Positions 27,451-34,103 of a DNA stretch of 34,103 bases are shown here, piece after piece. The notes under the pieces are model-generated. The model did not search any database, was not told the origin of the DNA, and saw only the letters and a program-made list of their open reading frames with translations. Origin of the DNA: Crocinitomicaceae bacterium. Lineage in GTDB: Bacteria > Bacteroidota > Bacteroidia > Flavobacteriales_D > Crocinitomicaceae. Made by a program: the position numbers and the translations under genes. The stretch lies in contig JANQWC010000021.1 in NCBI GenBank assembly GCA_030730025.1, positions 46,773 to 80,875 on the forward strand, in the 5' to 3' direction. Each line of letters begins with the position of its first letter. Within the stretch, counting starts at the first letter, position 1.

Positions 27451-28721
27451 GCCGCAGCAGTTTGCTTTTCTTTGAACAAAAGCACAAATAAGATCGCCAC
27501 CACCAAAGAATAACCCGCAAACAACAACCACGCCCCTTGCCAGTCGGTTTGGCCGTTGGGAAGAATATAGTAGGCGCCAATGAGCGCACTGCTGGCCACG
27601 GTGCCGATATAAGCGCCAATGCCGTTGGTCATCATGATAAACAAGCCTTGTGCACTCGAGCGAATGCTGCTGTCGGTGTTGGCTTCTACAAACATAGAGC
27701 CCGAAATCAAGAAGAAATCAAAGGCCATTCCGTACACAATACAACTCATGACAATCAGAAACACCCCAAAGTCGGTGCTTCCGTAGGCAAAGAAACCGTA
27801 GCGCAGCACCCAAGCCAGCAGGGCAAAAAGCATGACGTTTTTGATGCCAAAACGCTTCAAAAAGAAAGGAATGGTCAGGATAAAAATGGTTTCTGAAACC
27901 TGAGAAATGGAGTAAATAATGGTCGAGTACTTCTCGACGAGCGTGCCTTTCGGAAAACTACTCAAATAAGCATCGCCGTACATATTAGAAAGTTGAAGGG
28001 CGGCGCCAAGTAAAATAGAAAAGATGAAAAACAAAGCCATGCGGTATTGCGCAAAAAGCTTAAAGGCGTCTAGTCCAAATTGTTGTGCTAAGGTTTTTTT
28101 TTCATTCGTTTTTCCTTGTGGATGACAAGCAGGTAGGGTAAAAGCATAAAGCCCGAGTAAGATGGCACCAACTCCCGCAATATAAAATTGATTGGCCGAA
28201 GCTTTGCTTCCGCTGAGGTTGGTGAGCCACATGGCGGCAATAAAACCGATGGTGCCCCAGACGCGAATTTTGGGAAAGTCTTTTTGAACCTCCAAGTTGT
28301 TCATTTTGAGGATGCGGTAAGAAACCGAATTGGAAAGCGAAATAGAGGGCATATAGGCGAGCATGCCGCCAAAAATAAGCCAGTAAAGTAGTTCGTAATC
28401 GGCAAAATTGCGCATTGCGGGAAAAGCCTCTTGCAAATAGTCAATTTGTGGAATGAGGAGCATAAATACCCCGTAAGTGAGGTGTAAGATACCATACAAG
28501 CGCTCGGCGCGCAGCCATTTATCGGCAATGATACCGATAATAGACGGCATTAGGATAGACGAGAGCGCAAGCGTAGAGAAGACGGCCCCAAATTGCGGAA
28601 AACTCCAGCCCTTTCCTTCTGTGCAGTAGGTGCCGATGGTAGTGAGCCAGGCTCCCCAAACAAAAAATTGAAAAAAACTAAGGAGGGTAAGTCTAGTTTT
28701 GATGGCGTCGGTTAAGTTCAT
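27447..28721 (-). CDS. MFS transporter, nucleoside:H+ symporter (NupG-like) family
   Basis: The 424-residue inner-membrane protein has about 12 hydrophobic segments. The start TRLTLLSFFQFFVWGAWLTT and the helix 2 region GIIADKWLRAERLYGILH match the NupG/XapB nucleoside symporter group (PF03825). It probably imports nucleosides with protons; substrate choice is inference. The ATG at 28721 lies inside the upstream nuclease gene, a 29-base overlap, so it is the last gene of a minus-strand operon. The pairing with a predicted nuclease is suggestive of nucleotide salvage but could be chance. Confidence 0.85.
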   Translation of the reverse strand: MNLTDAIKTRLTLLSFFQFFVWGAWLTTIGTYCTEGKGWSFPQFGAVFSTLALSSILMPSIIGIIADKWLRAERLYGILHLTYGVFMLLIPQIDYLQEAFPAMRNFADYELLYWLIFGGMLAYMPSISLSNSVSYRILKMNNLEVQKDFPKIRVWGTIGFIAAMWLTNLSGSKASANQFYIAGVGAILLGLYAFTLPACHPQGKTNEKKTLAQQFGLDAFKLFAQYRMALFFIFSILLGAALQLSNMYGDAYLSSFPKGTLVEKYSTIIYSISQVSETIFILTIPFFLKRFGIKNVMLFALLAWVLRYGFFAYGSTDFGVFLIVMSCIVYGMAFDFFLISGSMFVEANTDSSIRSSAQGLFIMMTNGIGAYIGTVASSALIGAYYILPNGQTDWQGAWLLFAGYSLVVAILFVLLFKEKQTAAA

Positions 28722-29292
28722 CTCGGATTTTAGAGGCTAGTTCATAATCTTCGTTGTCGAGTGCCTCTGACAATTGGTGCTCTAGCTCTTCAGTTGCGTA
28801 GATATCCCACTCATTAGGTGCTTTCTCGTCTTGGCCAAAGATATCATTTTCGTCGTCAAAATCATAGTGTTCTGAAAGCGAGCTCGGCGAAATCCCGCTG
28901 ACTTCGTCGAGGATGCTGTTGAGTGTGTAGATAGGCGCCTTGAAGCGCACGCCAATGGCAATGGCATCTGAGGTGCGGGAGTCTAGCTCAGTAGGGACGC
29001 CATCTTGCTCGCAAATAAGTTTGGCAAAAAAGACGCCGTCTTTGAATTTGTAGATGAGGATTTCAATGATATCTACATTGAAAGCTTGGCAAAAGGCACG
29101 GAAGAGGTCGTGGGTGAGGGGCCGTGAGGGCACCATGTTTTCGAGCTCTACGGCAATTGCTTGGGCTTCAAAGCCGCCGATCACAATAGGGAGTTTGCGC
29201 AAACCGTCGCGCTCCTCGAGCGTTAGTACGTAAGAGCCGGATTGTGTTTGGCTGTAGGCGATACCCGCGATGTCTAGGATGATTTTTTGCAT
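28693..29292 (-). CDS. Bifunctional nuclease family protein (DUF151) with UVR motif
   Basis: The 199-residue protein has an N-terminal BFN/DUF151 domain (about 1-130: GSYVLTLEERDGLRKLPIVIGGFEAQAIAVEL, quoted here only as positions about 18-50, then LDSRTSDAIAIGVRFKAPIY). An acidic linker (about 142-165) leads to a C-terminal UVR-type helix pair (LSEALDNEDYELASKIRDEL) as in UvrB/UvrC-interacting proteins. Family members have been linked to nuclease activity and stress response; the biochemical role here is inferred only from the family. It follows etfA by 40 bases and overlaps the transporter gene. Confidence 0.88.
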   Translation of the reverse strand: MQKIILDIAGIAYSQTQSGSYVLTLEERDGLRKLPIVIGGFEAQAIAVELENMVPSRPLTHDLFRAFCQAFNVDIIEILIYKFKDGVFFAKLICEQDGVPTELDSRTSDAIAIGVRFKAPIYTLNSILDEVSGISPSSLSEHYDFDDENDIFGQDEKAPNEWDIYATEELEHQLSEALDNEDYELASKIRDELNRRHQN

Positions 29293-29332
29293 TCGGGTGG
29301 CTTATACGTAAAAGTAAAATGAAGGTTGCGCG

Positions 29333-30274
29333 TTAGTGTTGCGCCGCACGGAAGCGTTTGACGGCTTCGGTAAAGCGTGGCAAAACTTCAAAAGCATCGC
29401 CTACGATTCCGTAGTCTGCAGCCTTGAAGAATGGCGCTTCGGCGTCTGTGTTGATCACGACAATGACTTTTGATCCATTGACACCCGCGAGGTGCTGAAT
29501 GGCACCAGAAATACCTGCGGCAATGTATAGATTAGGACGGATGGCCACCCCAGTTTGCCCTACGTGCTCGTGGTGCGGACGCCATCCGATGTCGGCCACT
29601 GGCCGCGAACAAGCGGTGGCTGCGCCAAGGGCCGCGGCAAGGTCTTCGACCATGCCCCAGTTCTCAGGGCCTTTGAGCCCACGGCCGGCAGAAACCACGA
29701 GTTCGGCTTCTGGCAACGGAATAGCTCCTTCAGGTTTTTTGGTCGCTTTGACGCTAATGGCACTGCTGCCTGCTTGGCTGTCAAAGGCCTCTGTGCTGCA
29801 GTTGCCACCAGTTTGCTCTGGCTGAATACTGTTGGGCAACAAAGAAATAATGCGAACTGCGGTATTCACCTTGACATAACCAAATGCCTTCCCCGAAAAC
29901 ACATTGACTTTAGTGCTGCCATCGGCTTCAGGAAGGGCAACTGCACCTGCAACGAGGCCAGCTTTCAGGCGCACAGATAAACGTGGCGCAACTGCTTTTC
30001 CGATGAGGTCGTGAGAAAAGATGATGTTGCTGGCGCCAACTTTGGCAGCGGCAGCCGCAACGAGTTTCACAAGTTGACTAGGATCTTGACCGTCGATGTT
30101 GGCATCTTGCAATACGACACTGGCACCATAAGCACCAAGTGTAGCCAATTGCTCGGCTGCTGCGTTTGCGTTCGTGACAACGGCGACGTCTGCGCCTAAT
30201 TTTTTAGCATAAGTGACGGTCTCCAAAGCTGCTTTGGACAAACCATTTGCTGAATTGATGTATACGAGGTTCAT
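29333..30274 (-). CDS. etfA: Electron transfer flavoprotein alpha subunit
   Basis: EtfA carries the FAD that accepts electrons from acyl-CoA dehydrogenases and passes them on towards the quinone pool. The 313-residue protein has the N-terminal alpha domain and the C-terminal FAD-binding domain with SAGRGLKGPENWG, a HHEHVGQTG segment and the signature PNLYIAAGISGAIQHLAG. The ATG at 30274 is 11 bases after the etfB stop. The neighbour menA makes the menaquinone precursor, consistent with an electron-transfer operon. No ETF:quinone oxidoreductase or acyl-CoA dehydrogenase is in the window. Confidence 0.96.
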   Translation of the reverse strand: MNLVYINSANGLSKAALETVTYAKKLGADVAVVTNANAAAEQLATLGAYGASVVLQDANIDGQDPSQLVKLVAAAAAKVGASNIIFSHDLIGKAVAPRLSVRLKAGLVAGAVALPEADGSTKVNVFSGKAFGYVKVNTAVRIISLLPNSIQPEQTGGNCSTEAFDSQAGSSAISVKATKKPEGAIPLPEAELVVSAGRGLKGPENWGMVEDLAAALGAATACSRPVADIGWRPHHEHVGQTGVAIRPNLYIAAGISGAIQHLAGVNGSKVIVVINTDAEAPFFKAADYGIVGDAFEVLPRFTEAVKRFRAAQH

Positions 30275-30285
30275 GGGTATAGCGC

Positions 30286-31026
30286 TTAGATGACTTTAGC
30301 TTCGTTGTGCAAAAGTGCAACGAGTTCGTCGAGGTTGTTTGGATCGATGAGTTGAACAGATGACTTGGCAGCTGGCATGCTGTAAGTGCTGTAGGTGGTG
30401 AGGGCGTCGAGGGCTGCCGGTGCAACCACATTGAGTGGTTTGGTGCGTGCTGCCATGATGCCACGCATGTTGGGAATGCGCTGCTCAGCCATTCCTTTTG
30501 CACAGCTAATGACCGCCGGAGCCTGTACTTCTACTTCTTGCATTCCGCCTACAATTTCGCGCTCGCAGCTGATGGTGCTGCCCGCTACGTCGAGTTTGGT
30601 CGCGATTGCAATATAAGGAAGCTCAAGTGCTTCGGCCAACATACCGGCAACTTGTGAGCCGTTGTAGTCGATGGTTTCTTTACCCGTTAAGATAAGGTCA
30701 AAACCCTTGCCTTTTGCGTACTCGGCAATTTGCATGGCCACAAAATAGGCGTCGGAAGCAGGAGCGTCTATACGAACTGCGTCGTCGGCACCAATTGCCA
30801 AAGCTTTGCGGATCACTGCGTCATCGGCGGTAGTGCCCACGGTAATGATGGTCACGTTTCCACCTTGTGCTTCTTTGAGCTCGAGGGCGCGCACTAAGGC
30901 GTACCATTCGTCGTAGGGGTTGACAATATATTGAACGCCATTTTCGTCGAACTGCGTGTTACCGTTGGTAAAAGCAATTTTAGAAGTGGTATCTGGCGCT
31001 TTGGAAATACAAACAAGGATGTTCAT
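30286..31026 (-). CDS. etfB: Electron transfer flavoprotein beta subunit
   Basis: EtfB pairs with EtfA and binds AMP in housekeeping ETFs. From ATG at 31026 (MNILVCISKAPDT) the protein is 246 residues. Family features are the start motif, NPYDEWYALVRALELKE, GADDAVRID, LILTGKETIDYNGSQVAGMLAE and the late VSCEREIVGG-like SCEREIVGGMQEVEV block. The frame stays open 14 codons upstream to 31068, but that would overlap the menA end; the internal ATG is family-like and leaves a 10-base gap to menA. Confidence 0.96.
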   Translation of the reverse strand: MNILVCISKAPDTTSKIAFTNGNTQFDENGVQYIVNPYDEWYALVRALELKEAQGGNVTIITVGTTADDAVIRKALAIGADDAVRIDAPASDAYFVAMQIAEYAKGKGFDLILTGKETIDYNGSQVAGMLAEALELPYIAIATKLDVAGSTISCEREIVGGMQEVEVQAPAVISCAKGMAEQRIPNMRGIMAARTKPLNVVAPAALDALTTYSTYSMPAAKSSVQLIDPNNLDELVALLHNEAKVI

Positions 31027-31036
31027 GTGTGTTGAT

Positions 31037-31951
31037 TTAATGCGGAGCAAAGTTAAGTAAAATTGCAAAAAGCAATGCCGAAAAGAAAGTCAATAACGCG
31101 ACTTTTTTTAGTTCCGGATCGAGCGCTGCAGGCACGCGTGTTTCGAGTACTTTTTTGAGGTGTAACACCAAGCCAAAAGAAGGCAAAAGGGCCAAAAATA
31201 AATAGTAGTTATAGGCGCTGACGGCCAACAAATAAATCGTAAAGAACCAAGTAGCCAAGCCTGTTGCCACCAAGAAAACATGGTAAATTTTCCCCTTGTC
31301 AAAACCCAGCTTCACGACCATCGTGCGTTTTTGCATCTGCGCATCATTCTGCACATCCCGCAAGTTATTGAGATTCAGTACAGCCGTGCTCCAGGTCCCG
31401 ATACTAATGGCCGGAAACAAAACCAACCATTCAAAATTTTCGCCATACAGCCCAAAAACACCAATGACACTCACCAAACCAAAGAAGATAAACACCATGA
31501 TGTCACCCAAACCCCGATAACCGTAAGCGTTTTTACCAACGGTATAGGTGATGGCTGCCGCAATACAAAGACCAGCGAGCATTACGTACGTATAAATAGC
31601 AGAAGTCGATAAATTCGGGATGCTCACCTTGATCAACAATAGGGCGCTCAGCAAGGAAAGCAAACCCACAACCCACATACCAATTTTCATTTGCGCCGCA
31701 CTCAACTGACCACTCTGAATGGCCCGAGCTGGCCCCACGCGCTGTGCGTTGTCTGTCCCTTTTTGGCTATCGCCGAGGTCGTTGGCAAAGTTCGAAAGCA
31801 CCTGAAAACCAATCGTAGTCAAGAGCGCCAAACTAAAAATGAGCCCATCAAAAGCTCCCAAAAGCGCCGCAAGCCCAGTGCCCACAATAATTCCTGAAAT
31901 TGAAAGCGGTAGCGTTCTGAGGCGCGCCGCGTGTAGCCATGATTTGATCAT
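31037..31951 (-). CDS. menA: 1,4-dihydroxy-2-naphthoate polyprenyltransferase
   Basis: MenA is an inner-membrane UbiA-family enzyme that attaches the polyprenyl chain to DHNA in menaquinone synthesis. The 304-residue protein has about nine hydrophobic segments, the first Asp-rich motif N57-D58-x-x-D61-x5-D67 (NFANDLGDSQKGTD) followed by RVGPARAIQSG, and the second site in LNLNNLRDVQNDAQMQKRT. Both are typical for MenA rather than UbiA proper. The ATG at 31951 overlaps the DUF2480 stop (ATGA), indicating translational coupling. Other men genes are not in this window. Confidence 0.95.
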   Translation of the reverse strand: MIKSWLHAARLRTLPLSISGIIVGTGLAALLGAFDGLIFSLALLTTIGFQVLSNFANDLGDSQKGTDNAQRVGPARAIQSGQLSAAQMKIGMWVVGLLSLLSALLLIKVSIPNLSTSAIYTYVMLAGLCIAAAITYTVGKNAYGYRGLGDIMVFIFFGLVSVIGVFGLYGENFEWLVLFPAISIGTWSTAVLNLNNLRDVQNDAQMQKRTMVVKLGFDKGKIYHVFLVATGLATWFFTIYLLAVSAYNYYLFLALLPSFGLVLHLKKVLETRVPAALDPELKKVALLTFFSALLFAILLNFAPH

Positions 31952-32448
31952 TTCTTATATATTGGCACCGTACTGCACGGCTCACCGTACATAATGCTTT
32001 TGACATGAGGTTGTAGCAATCGCACTAGATAAGACATCGCAAAAGCAGGATCTAAAATATCAGCGCATCCTTTGATGATGACCCGCTGATCGACGAGTTC
32101 TTCTACGTTTATCGAGCAAATTTCTTCTTGAATGAGCGCCTTGGCTAGTTCTAATTCGGTGCCAACTTGACTGTAAATCTGCTCCCTTTGAAGCGCAGAC
32201 GTCACCAACATAAACGCCCAAGTCGGAATAATGGCGTCGGTGCTGCAATAAATATAGACTGCGTGGCCGGTATACTGCGCCCAGTTGTGGGTTTTGATCC
32301 ACTCGCGAAAATCTTTTTCTTTGAGCACGAGCCCTTGCCAGAGCTGCGTGGAGAGGTCAATGCCGACCAAAGGTTGCTTTGGTTTATAAGACGCGAGGTC
32401 TAGCTGAACCAAACCGCTTTCCTTGACTTTATTTCTGATTTCTTCCAC
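31948..32448 (-). CDS. DUF2480 family protein
   Basis: The 166-residue soluble protein belongs to the Bacteroidetes-restricted DUF2480 family. Recognisable blocks are LKEKDFREWIKTHNWAQYTG, CSTDAIIPTWAFMLVTSAL and the C-terminal YGEPCSTVPIYKK. Function is unknown. The start is GTG at 32448, 9 bases after the rhomboid stop; it overlaps menA by 4 bases. Its stable place beside menA or isoprenoid/TCA genes in relatives would be worth comparing, but I cannot do so here. Confidence 0.85.
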   Translation of the reverse strand: MEEIRNKVKESGLVQLDLASYKPKQPLVGIDLSTQLWQGLVLKEKDFREWIKTHNWAQYTGHAVYIYCSTDAIIPTWAFMLVTSALQREQIYSQVGTELELAKALIQEEICSINVEELVDQRVIIKGCADILDPAFAMSYLVRLLQPHVKSIMYGEPCSTVPIYKK

Positions 32449-32457
32449 GCCTTAAAA

Positions 32458-33255
32458 TTAGTCGTTCTTTTTGTAATCGTAAACAACAATTGGGGGTGCT
32501 TGTTCGGCATTTTGCGCGTTTTCAAGTGACTCTGCTTCCAATGCTGCTGCTTGTGCTGCACGTGCAAGGGCTTCTTCAGCTTCTATAGCACGGCGTAAAT
32601 CGCCTTCAAAGTCGGGAGGTTCAATACCGAGTTCTTTCTCGATTTCGTACTGATATTTGGGGCGCTGCGGTCCTCGTTTGCGATAAATGAACGCCAAAAC
32701 AACACCGACAATGAGCCCAGACAAATGCCCTTGCCAAGATACCCGTGGTTGGGTCGGGAAAACGCCCCAAATCATGGAGCCATACAAAAACACAATAAAC
32801 AACGAGAGCGCCTGCAATGGCAAATACTTGCGCAAAACCCCAGAGGTGAATAAAAACCCCGTGAGCGCATAAATGACACCGCTCATTCCAATATGAATTG
32901 CTCCATTGCTGCCGCCAATCAGCCACAACAACACGCCCGTAAACAACCAAGACGCTAAAAATACGCGCCAGGCAATGACTTTATACGCATCGAAAAGCAA
33001 AGTCAATAAAAGAAATGTCGGTAGGCTGTTATTGAGAATATGCTTGACATCGCTGTGTGCGTGTATCCAAGGCATCAGGACAATTCCTCGCAAACCCTGG
33101 GCATCGAGCGCCTGCAGGCCGTAGCGCTGAAAATCGGTCACAAAAAGAAAATCGGCCCAATAACTCAACCACATAATGACCACCACTAATAGCGCCGGAA
33201 GTGCCGCTTGCCGCAGTTGCCGATGAGGGTAAAGTGCCGTTTTCATGCGGCCCAT
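32458..33255 (-). CDS. Rhomboid-family intramembrane serine protease
   Basis: The 265-residue inner-membrane protein has about six transmembrane segments. The catalytic dyad is Ser125 in HIGMSGVIYAL (G-x-S-G) and His177 in WQGHLSGLIVG. The HILNNSLPTF block matches the rhomboid H-x-x-x-N oxyanion region. A charged C-terminal tail (about 195-265), rich in Glu and Ala, probably faces the cytosol. It is the first gene of the operon leading to menA, etfBA and the transporter. The ATG at 33246 is an alternative start. Natural substrates are unknown. Confidence 0.9.
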   Translation of the reverse strand: MGRMKTALYPHRQLRQAALPALLVVVIMWLSYWADFLFVTDFQRYGLQALDAQGLRGIVLMPWIHAHSDVKHILNNSLPTFLLLTLLFDAYKVIAWRVFLASWLFTGVLLWLIGGSNGAIHIGMSGVIYALTGFLFTSGVLRKYLPLQALSLFIVFLYGSMIWGVFPTQPRVSWQGHLSGLIVGVVLAFIYRKRGPQRPKYQYEIEKELGIEPPDFEGDLRRAIEAEEALARAAQAAALEAESLENAQNAEQAPPIVVYDYKKND

Positions 33256-33300
33256 CAGTCAAGATTTATGCCAGTGGGTTTAAGCTGCCATTTTGGCGGG

Positions 33301-33600
33301 TTAGATTTCGAGGGTGAGTTTCAATTGACCACCAAGACCAACTTGAATAATCCGCATTAGGGTAGATAGGCGAATATCAGATGCGTTGTTTTCAATACGC
33401 GAAATATAAGATTTATTCGTGCCACATTTCAGTGCTAATTCCTCTTGCGTCAGGCCTTGTTTCTTTCTCGCTTCCTCAATCAATACGCCAATTTTGAAGG
33501 CCTCGAATTGTTGTTGCCATTCGGTTCTCTTTGGCGAACCAAGCGGGCCGTATTTTTCATCGAGCAGTTGATTAAAGGTCGTAATGTTGTTATTTTTCAT
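33301..33600 (-). CDS. HigA-type antitoxin, XRE/HTH_3 family
   Basis: The 99-residue protein has a C-terminal XRE helix-turn-helix (about residues 39-90: EEARKKQGLTQEELALKCG, recognition helix NKSYISRIENN, and LSTLMRIIQVGLGG). The N-terminal part (YGPLGSPKRTEWQQQFEAF) matches antitoxins paired with Gp49/HigB-like toxins. It overlaps the toxin by 11 bases and is translated after it, the order typical of HigBA. It would bind and neutralise the toxin and repress the operon. Confidence 0.9.
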   Translation of the reverse strand: MKNNNITTFNQLLDEKYGPLGSPKRTEWQQQFEAFKIGVLIEEARKKQGLTQEELALKCGTNKSYISRIENNASDIRLSTLMRIIQVGLGGQLKLTLEI

Positions 33601-33925
33601 GTTGATATTCTTTCATTATGCTTAAAGCCTTGTTGATCTCCTTTCTACTTAGTTTATTGTTCTTTTTTTGATAGGCATTTCCTATGACAATGATATTTCC
33701 TGCATCAAAAAAGCTGAAAATCCTGTAAATATTTCCTTCAACCTCAACCCTAATTTCATATAACCCTTTGGTTGATTCAACGTGTTTAAAATATTGTTTT
33801 GGAATCCTGTCTAATTCGCTGATTAATTGGAGAGTCCATTCGATTTTAAATTGAACAACTTCTGGAATTGTCTTGTAAAAATCGAGAAAATAATGTTTAA
33901 AAAATATAATTTGCCTTTCCCGCAT
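33590..33925 (-). CDS. HigB/RelE-type toxin (phage Gp49-like family)
   Basis: The 111-residue protein matches the type II toxin family PF05973, ribosome-dependent mRNA interferases. The core block is YFKHVESTKGLYEIRVE, followed by NIYRIFSFFDAGN and NAYQKKNNKLSRKEINKAL. The basic residues and the YRIF strand match family members. I choose ATG at 33925 (MRERQIIFF); a TTG one codon earlier is possible. The gene and its surroundings are clearly more AT-rich than the rest of the window, which suggests horizontal origin. It is followed by its antitoxin. Confidence 0.9.
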   Translation of the reverse strand: MRERQIIFFKHYFLDFYKTIPEVVQFKIEWTLQLISELDRIPKQYFKHVESTKGLYEIRVEVEGNIYRIFSFFDAGNIIVIGNAYQKKNNKLSRKEINKALSIMKEYQHEK

Positions 33926-33928
33926 CAA

Positions 33929-34000
33929 AGTTAACTATTTAGACAACATTAAAAAATATACAACGATAATTTTCAAAATTAAAAACTAGTTAACTATTTA
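33929..34000. repeat. Pair of 13-base direct repeats flanking the toxin-antitoxin promoter
   Basis: AGTTAACTATTTA occurs exactly at 33929-33941 and 33988-34000. Each copy contains the palindrome GTTAAC. One copy ends next to the toxin start, the other lies upstream of the -7 box. Paired sites of this kind fit operators for an autoregulating HTH antitoxin. Confidence 0.5.
33974..33981 (-). promoter_or_regulatory. -7 box (TAATTTTG) for the toxin-antitoxin operon
   Basis: TAATTTTG on the minus strand fits TAnnTTTG, 48 bases before the toxin ATG. The sequence here is very AT-rich, so chance is possible, but the box lies midway between two identical 13-base repeats. Confidence 0.4.
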
Positions 34001-34025
34001 CTTTCAGGGTAATTACGGATTAAAC

Positions 34026-34103
34026 ATGGATTTTTTTAATTCGAAAAGGCTGAGCCTCCAAATGATCAAAGTGCTGAGCAAGGAATTAGGTGTCCCGATA
34101 GGA
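34026..34103 (+). CDS. Partial plus-strand ORF resembling the C-terminal half of an HTH antitoxin
   Basis: From ATG at 34026 the frame is open to the right edge (26 codons). It reads KRLSLQMIKVLSKELGVPIG near the end. This resembles the last helices of HigA-type antitoxins, where the usual pattern is G-K-R-x-L-S-L-x-M-I-x-x-L-x-x-x-L-G-I-P. In frame upstream there are 12 more codons back to a TAG at 33987. The N-terminal part of such a domain is missing, so it may be a 5'-truncated remnant. Only the edge is visible; the call is tentative. Confidence 0.35.
   Translation, partial: MDFFNSKRLSLQMIKVLSKELGVPIG

Noticed and set aside
31027..31068. 14-codon N-terminal extension of etfB
   Set aside because: It overlaps the end of menA, and MNILVCISK is the conserved EtfB start.
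33287..33297. Hairpin between antitoxin and rhomboid genes as a terminator
   Set aside because: GCCA/TGGC is only a 4-base stem with no T tract, so I do not claim transcription stops there.

Overview
The window looks like a chromosomal piece of a Bacteroidota (Bacteroidetes) genome. The support is: a full-length SprA (the type IX secretion outer-membrane translocon), a trypsin-like exoprotease ending in a type IX sorting domain, a DUF2480 protein, TAnnTTTG-type -7 promoter boxes, and start codons without a clear Shine-Dalgarno sequence. A MenA gene points to menaquinone respiration, and the OGDH, malic enzyme and ETF genes point to an aerobic or facultatively respiring heterotroph. I cannot place it below phylum or class.

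Left end (1-6894, minus strand). A very large surface protein runs off the left edge: signal peptide, probable outer-membrane beta-barrel, twelve Ig-like repeats, then a proline-rich tail. Upstream of it lie a secreted protein with YD-like repeats and glycyl-tRNA synthetase, joined by a one-base stop/start overlap. A cyclase-family hydrolase is divergent from glyS and ends in a hairpin terminator. A gene-poor convergent gap of about 300 bases follows.

Centre (7995-22704, minus strand). One tightly packed unit reads malic enzyme (maeB) > ruvA > sprA > GNAT acetyltransferase, with stop/start overlaps or a 2-base gap at each junction. Upstream of it and separated by a terminator is odhA-odhB (2-oxoglutarate dehydrogenase E1 and E2), whose promoter region carries a perfect 8-10-8 inverted repeat.

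Right centre (22828-27450). A photolyase-related protein of the prokaryotic (6-4)/FeS-BCP family has lost the iron-sulfur cysteines. It converges on the secreted lysyl-endopeptidase-like T9SS substrate. That gene is divergent from an OmpR-type response regulator with no kinase nearby.

Right end (27447-34103). A seven-gene minus-strand unit reads rhomboid protease > DUF2480 > menA > etfB > etfA > bifunctional nuclease > nucleoside-type MFS transporter. The pairing of etfBA with menA fits electron flow into the quinone pool. Beyond it is an AT-rich patch with a HigB/HigA-type toxin-antitoxin pair, two 13-base repeats flanking its probable promoter box, and at the very edge a plus-strand fragment resembling the C-terminal part of another HTH antitoxin. 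This patch looks like the most recently acquired part of the window.

Most of the window is conserved housekeeping and secretion machinery. The least ordinary items are the barrel/Ig-repeat surface protein, the cysteine-free photolyase relative, the odhA operator-like dyad, and the toxin-antitoxin edge.
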